A DNA stretch of 7,889 bases from an uncultured Oscillospiraceae bacterium (GCA_910587285.1 CAJULM010000067.1:1-7889), one strand, 5' to 3'. Counted from the stretch's first letter, positions 1 through 5,751 are shown. Numbers and translations are program-made. Notes: generated from the letters alone by a model not told the origin.

Positions 1-6
1 TTGAAC

Positions 7-22
7 GCACAATAAATTGTGC
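7..22. repeat. Short inverted repeat at the left edge
   Basis: GCACAAT and ATTGTGC are separated by AA. This perfect 7-bp inverted repeat sits just before a terminator hairpin, downstream of the relaxase gene. It could be a protein-binding site or part of a structured 3' region. Nothing else in 1-86 reads as a gene. Confidence 0.4.
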
Positions 23-28
23 GGCTGC

Positions 29-51
29 GCGTCCCTTTGGGACGCTTTTTT
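29..51 (+). terminator. Intrinsic terminator for a plus-strand transcript entering from the left
   Basis: GCGTCCC and GGGACGC form a 7-bp stem around TTT, followed by six Ts. The orientation fits a plus-strand gene or RNA lying left of the window and converging on the relaxase gene. Confidence 0.65.
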
Positions 52-86
52 GTCGGGCCTGCGGCCCTCCCGGACGATGGGAACGG

Positions 87-1502
87 TCAGCGTTCCTCCC
101 GGCGTTCCGCCTCAATGTCCGCCTCGGATTTATCGTAACCCATTAGGCGGTCCACGTTGGCCTTGACCGTCAGCAGTTCCTTCCGTTCATCACGCGCCCT
201 GCGGTACTCGGCGTAGGCGGACTTCTTCTCCGCCAGGAGCGCGGCGTACTCGGCCTGCAAGCTCTTGACCGTGGGCAGCTTTTTCAGCCCGGATTCATCG
301 AAAAATTTCTTTGCCGCCTGATGCAGCAGTATGTCGCTCTCATGCTCGACCTTAAATTTTTTCGAGTACCCGGCCTTGCGGTAGGCCACATACACATCGC
401 GGGTCTTGGCATAGTTGATGATGTGAGTTTTCATCACGGCAATCTCCGCCATGCGCTGCTCCGCCGCCTTGATCTTCCCGGACAGCTCGGCATAGCGGGC
501 GGAGGCATCCGCCGCCTTTGCTTTGAGGTCGGCGTAGTCCAGCAGCCCATGCTCCGTCAGGTAATTCATGGTCTGCGCCATCTGCTTCAAGTTGAACACG
601 CTGGCCCACCGCGCATAGCCCGCGCCCTTCCCAGCCTGGAGTTTGGCCTGGATGTTCACCAGCAGATTCACCTTCGGGGGATCTGCCCGGTGGACATTTT
701 TCGCGCCAGAGGTGTGCGTCCGTTTCCCGGCCAGAACATCCAGCAGGGCGGGAATATCGTACTCCGCCCCCAGGCTGTCAGCGTCCAGCCGGACAAATTT
801 TTTCTGTCCCGGCGCTCTCAGCCGGATGGCCTTTCCCCGTGGCGATACCTCAATGCCCGCCTCGCCCAGCAGCTTCAGCAGCCCATCCAGGTCAGCGGGC
901 TTTTGGGCGAGGGCGGCGTCGATTATCATGCGCAGCCGGTCCCGGTGGCAGGGCGGTTTGGTGCCCAGCCACTTGTCATAGCTCCTGCCCCGGCCCTTGG
1001 GATGCTCCACGATGGAGTACCCGTTTTCGATGCAGATGGTGTCACTGAGCCTCCGCACCGCCCGCCCCGAACCGAGGAAGTCCCGGAATTTCCGGCTGTG
1101 ATCCAGGCTGGTGGAGTTCCAGATGATGTGATTATGGATGTGGTGGCGGTCAATATGGGTGCAGACGATGTAAGCATGGTTCCCCTTGGTGAAGCGGCGG
1201 GCCAGCTCACAGCCCAGGCGGTTGGCTTCCTCCGGCGTGATCTCGCCGGGGACGAAGGACTGCCGAATGGAGTAGGCAATCACATCATCCGCTCCTCGCC
1301 GTCTGCCGGTCTTGGCGAGGTACTGCCGTTTGTCAAACAGAAACTGCGCGTCCGCGATCCGGCTGTCACACTGGAAGCTGGAGATCAGCCTGCCGCCGTC
1401 CGTCTTTTGCGGATTCTCCACGTAGTCGATGATGTCCCGGATGGCCTTGCCCACCGTCCGTTTTTTCCCGGCGTGTAAAGATTCAATACGTGTGGTAGCT
1501 AT
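87..1502 (-). CDS. MOBP-type relaxase / mobilisation nuclease, apparent ATA start
   Basis: This is the DNA-nicking relaxase that would cleave one strand at oriT and pilot it during conjugation, acting in the cytoplasm with MobC. Numbered from the ATA at 1502, it is 471 residues. The N-terminal part shows a motif-I-like segment with a candidate catalytic tyrosine (IIDYVENP, Tyr27) and the metal-binding histidine cluster HIDRHHIHNH at about 116-125, followed by IIWN. This pattern is characteristic of the PF03432 relaxase family as found in Tn1549-like elements. The C-terminal third is Lys/Glu/Ala-rich and probably coiled coil. The open frame extends upstream to a GTG at 1568, but that extension reads through a hairpin and ends at a well-spaced AGGAGG. 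Family members as I know them begin MATTR, matching the residues after the ATA. It follows a small gene 50 bases upstream and is probably co-transcribed with it. It lacks the GPEL tail of the accessory proteins. Confidence 0.9.
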   Translation of the reverse strand: MATTRIESLHAGKKRTVGKAIRDIIDYVENPQKTDGGRLISSFQCDSRIADAQFLFDKRQYLAKTGRRRGADDVIAYSIRQSFVPGEITPEEANRLGCELARRFTKGNHAYIVCTHIDRHHIHNHIIWNSTSLDHSRKFRDFLGSGRAVRRLSDTICIENGYSIVEHPKGRGRSYDKWLGTKPPCHRDRLRMIIDAALAQKPADLDGLLKLLGEAGIEVSPRGKAIRLRAPGQKKFVRLDADSLGAEYDIPALLDVLAGKRTHTSGAKNVHRADPPKVNLLVNIQAKLQAGKGAGYARWASVFNLKQMAQTMNYLTEHGLLDYADLKAKAADASARYAELSGKIKAAEQRMAEIAVMKTHIINYAKTRDVYVAYRKAGYSKKFKVEHESDILLHQAAKKFFDESGLKKLPTVKSLQAEYAALLAEKKSAYAEYRRARDERKELLTVKANVDRLMGYDKSEADIEAERREER

Positions 1503-1508
1503 GAAACG

Positions 1509-1515
1509 CCCTCCT
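1509..1515 (-). promoter_or_regulatory. Ribosome binding site that decides the relaxase start
   Basis: AGGAGGG on the minus strand lies with AGGAGG seven bases before the ATA at 1502-1500. No ATG, GTG or TTG sits at the correct distance. The site therefore points to ATA as the start codon, unless a mutation has removed an ATG. Confidence 0.7.
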
Positions 1516-1522
1516 ATTACAA

Positions 1523-1548
1523 ATGGGACGGCCCGCGGGCCGCCCCAT
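1523..1548 (-). other. GC-rich hairpin between the small gene and the relaxase
   Basis: This is a near-perfect palindrome of two 13-base arms. The only mismatch (1528/1543) becomes a G-U pair in the minus-strand transcript, so the structure is more stable in the RNA that carries the relaxase. It begins a few bases after the upstream stop codon and ends eight bases before the relaxase ribosome binding site. It is followed by TTTG rather than a long T-run, so termination would be weak. It may reduce read-through, stabilise a processed 5' end, or tune relaxase translation. Confidence 0.55.
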
Positions 1549-1552
1549 TCCC

Positions 1553-1855
1553 TCAACTGTCCTCGCACCGGGCGGCAAGCTCCCCGCCCATGCGCTCAAT
1601 GTCCTGTTCCTCCTGGTCGGTCAGATCCCGTTTGTAGCCGTCGGTGAGGCGGTAGCCCTGGTATTCCTCGTAGCTGGAGCGCAGCAGATCCCGCAGCTTC
1701 TCCGGGGTCGGGCACAGCCGGGATGTCACCCAATTATTTTTGCAGCTCTCCCAGTCCACCGCCAGATAGCCCCGGCTGGTGGTCAGCACCTCACAGGCTT
1801 TGTCCTGGGCCAGATAGTCCCCGAATACCTCCAACACTTTTTCAAAGGTCGGCAT
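1553..1855 (-). CDS. Conserved-looking small element protein of unknown function
   Basis: A 100-residue soluble protein beginning MPTFEKVLEVF. The start at 1855 is chosen because TAGGGAG lies eight bases upstream; an in-frame GTG three codons earlier (1864) overlaps that site and is unlikely. The protein has no signal peptide or membrane segment. It is acidic near the C-terminus (LTDQEEQDIERM), has aromatic residues in the middle (YEEYQGY), and contains CKNNW and LCPTPEKLRDLL segments. I recall similar short proteins beside relaxases of clostridial conjugative elements but know no assigned function or family name. It has its own candidate promoter (1886-1914) and lies directly upstream of the relaxase, so it may act in relaxase regulation or in the relaxosome. 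That role is inference from position only. Confidence 0.75.
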   Translation of the reverse strand: MPTFEKVLEVFGDYLAQDKACEVLTTSRGYLAVDWESCKNNWVTSRLCPTPEKLRDLLRSSYEEYQGYRLTDGYKRDLTDQEEQDIERMGGELAARCEDS

Positions 1856-1885
1856 AACAATCACTCCCTAAAAATTTCTGATAAC

Positions 1886-1914
1886 AGCATAGCGCGTCAA
1901 ATGATTTTTTGCAA
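1886..1914 (-). promoter_or_regulatory. Candidate sigma-A promoter for the small gene and relaxase
   Basis: On the minus strand a -35 box TTGCAA (1914-1909) and a -10 box TATGCT (1891-1886) are separated by 17 bases. The start codon at 1855 lies 30 bases beyond the -10. Each box matches consensus at four of six positions. The 87-base gap after the SLOG gene is relatively AT-rich and leaves room for a promoter. Confidence 0.45.
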
Positions 1915-1942
1915 GGATGCGGCGGCGCTCGTATGCACACAA

Positions 1943-2383
1943 TTATTCTCCCCCGGCCTGGGCAGGATATTGAAGAACAACTTTATTCTTCCGCTGGGCA
2001 AATTCCAGGGTCCTGGCCGCGCCGCCCCAGCTATGGGTCACGCCGGACACCACCACGTCGCTGGCCGACACCATCCACTCGTTGCGCCGGAGGATGGCGT
2101 ACCGCCGGGGCACACGTTCCAACGGCGGATAGGTGCTGTCGTCATAGTAAGAGGTATCAATATCCCGGTCAAGATAGGCCAGCACCAGGATCAGCTCAAT
2201 GTGGGGATAAGTTTTCTTTTGCTTTTTCACCGCCGCCGCAGCCAGACCGTCAAAGGCCCCATAGCCGCCCAGGTAGAACGTGCCCGCCCCGCCCTCAATC
2301 AACGAGGGGAGTATGACATCCAACCATTTGGAAAAGCTGTCTGTCTTGTAGAGCTTGCTGTGGCCGCAGAATGTAACCGTCAT
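1943..2383 (-). CDS. SLOG-family nucleotide-binding-fold protein
   Basis: A 146-residue protein with the hallmarks of the SLOG/DprA-LOG-like Rossmann superfamily. It has an N-terminal strand ending TFCGHS, a glycine-rich loop GGYGAFD at 39-45, a hydrophobic strand IELILVLAYLD at about 62-72, and a late SWGGAARTLEFA segment at about 118-129. Family members are thought to bind nucleotides or nucleotide-derived ligands, and some act as sensors in conflict systems; the exact ligand here is unknown. The ATG at 2383 is preceded by GAGGGA seven bases upstream. The gene is divergent from the ribbon-helix-helix gene, and the shared 97-base AT-rich region carries the promoter and 12-bp repeats. Small proteins of this type are common in Firmicute conjugative elements. 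The tail ends AQAGGE, not GPEL. Confidence 0.8.
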   Translation of the reverse strand: MTVTFCGHSKLYKTDSFSKWLDVILPSLIEGGAGTFYLGGYGAFDGLAAAAVKKQKKTYPHIELILVLAYLDRDIDTSYYDDSTYPPLERVPRRYAILRRNEWMVSASDVVVSGVTHSWGGAARTLEFAQRKNKVVLQYPAQAGGE

Positions 2384-2398
2384 TGTTCTTTCCCTCGT

Positions 2399-2434
2399 TT
2401 ACAACATATATATTAACATAAATAGTAACATATA
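2399..2434. repeat. Three tandem 12-bp repeats, candidate operator
   Basis: Three contiguous units, TTACAACATATA, TATTAACATAAA and TAGTAACATATA, share an invariant AACATA core at fixed 12-base spacing and agree at eight of twelve positions. An inverted partial copy (TATGTTTATA, 2459-2468) lies just before the ribosome binding site of the neighbouring gene. Ribbon-helix-helix proteins commonly bind short tandem repeats as dimers on one DNA face, so these are a plausible binding array for the adjacent regulator. Because the region is AT-rich, some resemblance could be chance. Confidence 0.5.
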
Positions 2435-2450
2435 AAGCACCCACATACAA
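2422..2450 (-). promoter_or_regulatory. Candidate promoter of the SLOG gene
   Basis: The minus strand has TTGTAT (2450-2445), a 17-base spacer and TACTAT (2427-2422), with a TGn extended -10. The ATG lies 38 bases beyond the -10. The second and third 12-bp repeats overlap the -10 box, so a protein bound there would block this promoter. Confidence 0.5.
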
Positions 2451-2480
2451 GCATAAAATATGTTTATATGGAGGTGCCTT

Positions 2481-2687
2481 ATGGAAAACGAGAGTTTAGT
2501 CATAAAACCGAGAAGGCCAAAAGGCGAGGATGGCTATAGGGTGTTTTCAATCCGTATCAAAGAAGATATCATTGCACGGATTGATGACATCTCGACCCAA
2601 ACGGGGCATAGCCGTAACGAGTTGATAAGCACTTTTATTGAGTATGCGTTAAATCGCTGTGTGATTGAGGCAGAAAATAACGAATGA
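2481..2687 (+). CDS. Ribbon-helix-helix (CopG/Arc-type) DNA-binding protein
   Basis: A 68-residue protein transcribed opposite to its neighbours. The ATG at 2481 follows GGAGG with six bases between; an upstream in-frame ATG at 2460 precedes this site and is rejected. After a basic leader (KPRRPKGEDGYR) comes the fold signature: strand VFSIRIK, helix one EDIIARIDDISTQTG, then SRNELISTFIEYALN as helix two. Such proteins dimerise and bind DNA through the paired strands. Candidate targets are the three 12-bp repeats about 50 bases upstream, which cover the divergent SLOG promoter. Autoregulation or repression of the SLOG gene is therefore likely but not shown. Its codon use and flanks are visibly more AT-rich than the surrounding genes, suggesting separate acquisition. 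An antitoxin or copy-control role is possible, but no toxin gene follows it. Confidence 0.8.
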   Translation: MENESLVIKPRRPKGEDGYRVFSIRIKEDIIARIDDISTQTGHSRNELISTFIEYALNRCVIEAENNE

Positions 2688-2695
2688 TTTTGATT

Positions 2696-2731
2696 AGCGG
2701 GAAGCTGTGCCATTCTGAACAGCTTCCCGCT
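2696..2731. terminator. Perfect 13-bp hairpin between convergent genes
   Basis: AGCGGGAAGCTGT and its exact complement ACAGCTTCCCGCT flank a 10-base loop. It starts eight bases after the ribbon-helix-helix stop codon and ends ten bases before the mobC stop codon. The T-run is short (TTT) on the plus side and A/T-mixed on the minus side. A bidirectional terminator is the simplest reading, though a weak one by T-tract. Confidence 0.6.
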
Positions 2732-2741
2732 TTACTGTCCA

Positions 2742-3086
2742 TCACTGAATTTTTGCCAGCAAGGTCAATATTTTTTGCGCCGCGTCCCACAACCGCTCCT
2801 GGCCTTGGCGCAGATCCTCCAGATCGGCGTCATAGAACCGCCCTGTCTCGTGGACGCGGCGGGTGAGCTGGTTGAGGTTGTTGCTGGACCGCCGCAGCAG
2901 GGACACCAGCTCCCCCAGCTCCGGCAGTTCCAGATTGACCACGAAGCCGTCAATCGCCATCTTCCGCAGATAGGCGCTGAGATTGTTGGTGCCATACAGC
3001 GCCATCTTCGCCTGGATCATGCCCCGTTCTTCCTCCGACACATAGAACAGCAGGGGGACAGTCCGCTTGCGCTTTGCCACGGTCAC
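2742..3086 (-). CDS. mobC: MobC-like relaxosome accessory protein
   Basis: A 114-residue protein with the layout of bacterial MobC (PF05713): a basic N-terminus (AKRKRTVPLLFYV), a helical segment EEERGMIQAKMA, the family-typical NNLSAYLRKMAIDG at about 34-47, and the late SSNNLNQLTRRVHETG at about 67-82. MobC binds near oriT and helps the relaxase open and nick DNA. The GTG start at 3086 overlaps the stop of the upstream gene in a GTGA arrangement. The GGAG in that gene's last codons serves as ribosome binding site, so translation is probably coupled. A second in-frame GTG two codons later is an alternative start. Unusually, about 1.2 kb containing three genes, one of them reversed, separates it from the relaxase, which it commonly adjoins. 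Confidence 0.85.
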   Translation of the reverse strand: MTVAKRKRTVPLLFYVSEEERGMIQAKMALYGTNNLSAYLRKMAIDGFVVNLELPELGELVSLLRRSSNNLNQLTRRVHETGRFYDADLEDLRQGQERLWDAAQKILTLLAKIQ

Positions 3087-4300
3087 AGCTCCGGGCCTTT
3101 GGCCTTATCCCTGCCGGGGGTGGACGGCTTGGGCGCGTCCGTCTGCTGCTCCTGCAACTGCTTCCGCACCGAGGGCCGACGCAGCACCAGGGGCTGGAAG
3201 CGGTTTTCCTCCTGCCGGATCAGCGCATAGGTGCCCTTCCGCCCGTTCAGCGTGGAGAGGGTTAAAGACTGGAAGGGCAGCATTGCTATCAGCCGGTCAT
3301 GGTCTTTTGTCTTGGCCCGCGCCAGAAAGTCCGGGGACACCTGGGCCATGTAGTGGGTTCCGCTGGGGCTGTTCGGCTCCGGGGCGTTCTGGAACGCCGT
3401 CAGGATCTTCTGCGCCTCCGCTTTGATGTCCTCCCGCTTGAGGGGGAGGGACAGCAGGTACTCATGCCGCGCCGCCGTCACAAACATATCCAGGAGGCCG
3501 GGGTGACATTGGGTGATCAGATAGGAAACATCCCGTTTCCCATTCTCAAACGCCACAGGGATCGTCCACGCCCAATCCTTATTGGCGCGGGAAACACGCC
3601 CATCCTGCCCCATGTCCTGCATGGTATTCGCCAGCACATAGAGCGTCCGCTCAAAGCCGAACCGCTTCACCACGTCCCGCACCGCCGCCACAGTGTTGAG
3701 GCGGTTGTCGCTGTAGTGGTCGGAAATGGCCTGTTCAATCGCCGCCTTACAGCCGATGTTGGCGGTAAGGGACGCAATGTGCTGTGTTTCCTCACCATGC
3801 TGATAGGCGTACTGAAATGATTCCTTGTAAATCGGGGCCTTGTCCATTTTGACCCCCTCCTTTTCCTGTTTTGTAGTACGAGGCCGCCGTACCTCAGATT
3901 TTTGCTGCTCCAGCTCCAGGATGCCCTCCCGCGCCGCATCAATGAACAGATCCACCTTGGCGGGGTGGCTTTCCAGGGTGCAGCTCTCCCGGCCCGGTGC
4001 CATCCCATGCAGCGAAACAGTGGCGGCCCAGCTTGCGTTGTGGCCGGAAAATCGGTTGTCAAAATTCTTCTCGCGGACGGTATACGCCAGAATGAACGAC
4101 ACCTTCTCCGGGCCGAACTGCTCCAGGACGCCTTTGGCGGCACCCTGGGCAAAATTCATCCCATCCCAATGATCGCGGATGGCCTTTTCGATGGCGCGCT
4201 TGCAGGCGTCGAGGGCTTTCATCGACGCCCGGTACTGCTCCAATTCGCCGTTCTCCTGCGCGTAGGCGGCGGGGTATGGGTAAATCGGGGTCTTATCCAT
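3083..4300 (-). CDS. Double DUF3849-like protein with GPEL tail
   Basis: A 405-residue protein made of two homologous halves. Both begin MDKxPIY, contain a YAxxxGE segment, a conserved cysteine followed by AIExAI, a helix ending in [RQ]FG, an LAxT motif, and SxxNxxWA. The first unit spans about 1-135 and the second about 152-290; each resembles the clostridial DUF3849 family (function unknown). A C-terminal part (about 310-370) with THYMAQVSPDFL and KGTYALIRQEENRFQ precedes the tail RRPSV...GPEL. The ATG at 4300 has AAGGAGG eight bases upstream. The second unit has its own AGGAGG and ATG at 3847, so a 254-residue form may also be made. An intrinsic terminator lies directly before the gene. 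It is coupled to mobC by overlap. It is probably cytoplasmic, with no membrane segments. Confidence 0.8.
   Translation of the reverse strand: MDKTPIYPYPAAYAQENGELEQYRASMKALDACKRAIEKAIRDHWDGMNFAQGAAKGVLEQFGPEKVSFILAYTVREKNFDNRFSGHNASWAATVSLHGMAPGRESCTLESHPAKVDLFIDAAREGILELEQQKSEVRRPRTTKQEKEGVKMDKAPIYKESFQYAYQHGEETQHIASLTANIGCKAAIEQAISDHYSDNRLNTVAAVRDVVKRFGFERTLYVLANTMQDMGQDGRVSRANKDWAWTIPVAFENGKRDVSYLITQCHPGLLDMFVTAARHEYLLSLPLKREDIKAEAQKILTAFQNAPEPNSPSGTHYMAQVSPDFLARAKTKDHDRLIAMLPFQSLTLSTLNGRKGTYALIRQEENRFQPLVLRRPSVRKQLQEQQTDAPKPSTPGRDKAKGPEL
3847..3861 (-). promoter_or_regulatory. Internal ribosome binding site and start codon in the DUF3849 gene
   Basis: AGGAGG (3861-3856) lies eight bases before an in-frame ATG (3847-3845). 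That is the same spacing as at the main start, and both starts encode MDKxPIY. This looks like the preserved translation signal of a formerly separate gene copy. Confidence 0.6.
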
Positions 4301-4315
4301 GTTGTGATCCTCCTT

Positions 4316-4350
4316 AAAAAATCAGCCAGGAGGCCGAAACCTCCTGGCTG
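4316..4350 (-). terminator. Intrinsic terminator, possibly an attenuator, before the DUF3849 gene
   Basis: On the minus strand CAGCCAGGAGG pairs with CCTCCTGGCTG (11 bp) around the loop TTTCGG, followed by A and six Ts. It ends the Fic transcript 19 bases after the Fic stop codon. The T-run runs directly into the AAGGAGG of the next gene, leaving no room for a promoter between them. The 3' arm (CCTCCT) could alternatively pair with that AAGGAGG. Confidence 0.8.
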
Positions 4351-4368
4351 TCCGTTTGTTTTTCGTTG

Positions 4369-5163
4369 TTACAGCTCCGGCCCGCCCCTTTGGACGGCGG
4401 GGAGCTTGATATGGAACATCCGGCAGTAGTCCCGCTGGGCCTCCAGCTCACACTCAGCGATCAGCTTCACAAAGGCTTCATCCGAGGGGGACCGCTTCCG
4501 CTGAGCCTGCTGCAACGCGATGATATAGTCATGCCGCCACACCGGGGGGATGGACACGATGCAATAGCCCTGGTTGATCAAGATCAGGTTCATCAGCAGC
4601 CGCGCCGTGCGCCCGTTGCCATCCTGGAAGGGGTGGATATCCACAAGACGGCGGTGGGCGTAGGCGGCGAACTCTACTGGGTGCATGGCCTCCCGTTTTT
4701 GGGGCAGCTCCGCCACGAACACCGTCATACACGCCGGGACATCCTCCGCGGCGGGGGGCACATACTCCGTCCCCGTGATGAACACCTGCCCGGTGCGGTA
4801 CTCCCCGGCGGCGTCCGGGTCGATGCCGTGGTAAAACAGGCGGTGCAGACGGCGGATCACGTCCTCCGTAATGGACAGCTCCCCGCTGCGGGCGATGGAG
4901 AGCATATAGTCGTAGGCTTTGGCGTGGCCGGTGGCCTCGTAGCAATCCCGGATGGGCTTGCCCCCCACGGTGATGCCGTCCTCCAACAGCACCTTGGTCT
5001 CGGAGATGGTGAGGGAATTGCCCTCTAAAGCGTTGGAGGTATAGGTGGTGCCGATCTTATAGTAGGCATCCAACTCCTGCACCTCCGCCTCGGAGAGCGG
5101 GCGGTAGGCGCGGATCGCCGCCGCGTTGCGGTCAATTTTCCTCAAAAGATCTTGGTTTGCCAT
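4369..5163 (-). CDS. Fic-domain protein (candidate AMP-transferase), class II type
   Basis: A 264-residue Fic protein. Fic enzymes usually transfer AMP from ATP to a hydroxyl on a target protein. The catalytic motif is intact: HPFQDGNGRTAR at 177-188, with His177 and the GNGR anion hole. An inhibitory helix motif SNALEG (Ser43, Glu47) lies N-terminal, defining the class II arrangement in which the glutamate blocks ATP binding in cis; this would explain the absence of a separate antitoxin gene. EYRTGQVFITGTEYVPP (about 121-137) is the usual target-docking flap region. The ATG at 5163 is preceded by GGAGG five bases upstream. It has its own strong promoter and ends in an intrinsic terminator, so it can be expressed independently of the rest of the cluster. 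The C-terminus is GGPEL, like its neighbours. The target is unknown. Confidence 0.92.
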   Translation of the reverse strand: MANQDLLRKIDRNAAAIRAYRPLSEAEVQELDAYYKIGTTYTSNALEGNSLTISETKVLLEDGITVGGKPIRDCYEATGHAKAYDYMLSIARSGELSITEDVIRRLHRLFYHGIDPDAAGEYRTGQVFITGTEYVPPAAEDVPACMTVFVAELPQKREAMHPVEFAAYAHRRLVDIHPFQDGNGRTARLLMNLILINQGYCIVSIPPVWRHDYIIALQQAQRKRSPSDEAFVKLIAECELEAQRDYCRMFHIKLPAVQRGGPEL

Positions 5164-5201
5164 AGCGCCCTCCCCATTCCACAGCATAATTTGATATGGA
5201 T

Positions 5202-5230
5202 ATTATACCATTTTTGCCCGCGAAACGCAA
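5202..5230 (-). promoter_or_regulatory. Promoter of the Fic gene
   Basis: On the minus strand, TTGCGT (5230-5225), a 17-base spacer and a perfect TATAAT (5207-5202) with extended TGG. The start codon lies about 38 bases downstream of the -10. This is the best sigma-A promoter seen on the minus strand. Confidence 0.75.
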
Positions 5231-5257
5231 CGGAAACAGCGCACAGAATCCAGGCCG

Positions 5258-5677
5258 TCACAGCTCCGGCCCGGAGTGCTTGGGCGGCGTCCCCCGGTCC
5301 GGCCCCGGCTGGGGAGGCCGCTTCAAGCCGTCCAGCACCGAGGGACGCTCCCGGCCCCTTTTCACCAATTCCTCGGTACAGTTCTCGATCACGTCCCGGA
5401 TGTCCTCCATGTGGTGGGTCTCCACCTTGCCCCACTCCCGGTACACGTCCGCCAGCGGTGTGGGCGAGGCCAGCAGCGCCGCCGCTTGCTCCGCCGGAAG
5501 CTCCAACACCTCCATCTCCACCAAAATGTCCTCCCGGACGGTAAACTCGGCGGCGTGATCTAATATTTTGTCGGGCGGCAGGGTAGTCAACCATGACTGA
5601 TAATTTTCCTGCTCCTCGGCCATTTTGTCGAAAAGCGCGTCTCGGAGCTGTCCTGCATCCATCTTTGTTATATCCAT
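5258..5677 (-). CDS. DUF3848-like protein with RPSV...GPEL tail
   Basis: A 139-residue protein. The ATG at 5677 is chosen because GGAGG lies eight bases upstream; longer in-frame starts (5692, 5827) run into the divergent gene or lack a site. The core (about 8-108) has FDKMAEEQENYQSWL, LPPDKILDHAAEFTVREDIL and SPTPLADVYREW segments that I recognise as the DUF3848 family of clostridial mobile elements (function unknown). It is helical and acidic, with no membrane segment. Residues 111-139 form a Pro/Arg/Lys-rich tail starting RPSVLDGLKRP and ending SGPEL, nearly matching the tail of the upstream helicase at protein and DNA level. No clear minus-strand promoter is visible; the 330 bases separating it from the helicase gene are occupied by an opposing small gene. 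Confidence 0.75.
   Translation of the reverse strand: MDITKMDAGQLRDALFDKMAEEQENYQSWLTTLPPDKILDHAAEFTVREDILVEMEVLELPAEQAAALLASPTPLADVYREWGKVETHHMEDIRDVIENCTEELVKRGRERPSVLDGLKRPPQPGPDRGTPPKHSGPEL
5296..5347. repeat. 52-bp direct repeat, copy 1 (tail of DUF3848 gene)
   Basis: By eye, 47 of 52 bases match the segment at 6042-6093. Both copies encode the RPSVLD-to-QPGPDR portion of the C-terminal tail in the same frame, indicating duplication or recombination of the tail between genes. Confidence 0.8.
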
Positions 5678-5691
5678 CTTTGATTCCTCCA

Positions 5692-5720
5692 TTCCATTTG
5701 AACGTTGTTTGTGATATAAT
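5692..5720 (+). promoter_or_regulatory. Promoter of the 81-residue plus-strand gene
   Basis: A perfect TATAAT (5715-5720) with extended TGA before it, and TTCCAT (5692-5697) 17 bases upstream as a weak -35. The start codon is 31 bases beyond the -10. An extended -10 with a poor -35 is a common functional form in Firmicutes. Confidence 0.65.
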
Positions 5721-5751
5721 GCGGAAAAATGTCGCAATAGGGTGTGAGCAT

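Noticed and set aside
321..1478. Long plus-strand open frame opposite the relaxase
   Set aside because: It has no ribosome binding site or recognisable family and is the antisense shadow of a clear relaxase in G+C-rich DNA.
1503..1568. N-terminal extension of the relaxase from a GTG
   Set aside because: The added 22 residues encode the hairpin and the ribosome binding site, and the protein family starts at the ATTR segment.
1523..2416. Long plus-strand open frame spanning the small gene and SLOG gene
   Set aside because: It crosses two real minus-strand genes and their promoter gap and has no family signature or start signal.
2399..2434. CRISPR array or plasmid replication iterons
   Set aside because: The units are too short and have no spacers for CRISPR, and no replication initiator or DnaA-rich region is nearby; an operator fits better.
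2481..2687. Ribbon-helix-helix gene as antitoxin of a toxin pair
   Set aside because: No toxin gene follows it; a hairpin and the converging mobC gene come next, and the Fic gene is distant with its own promoter.
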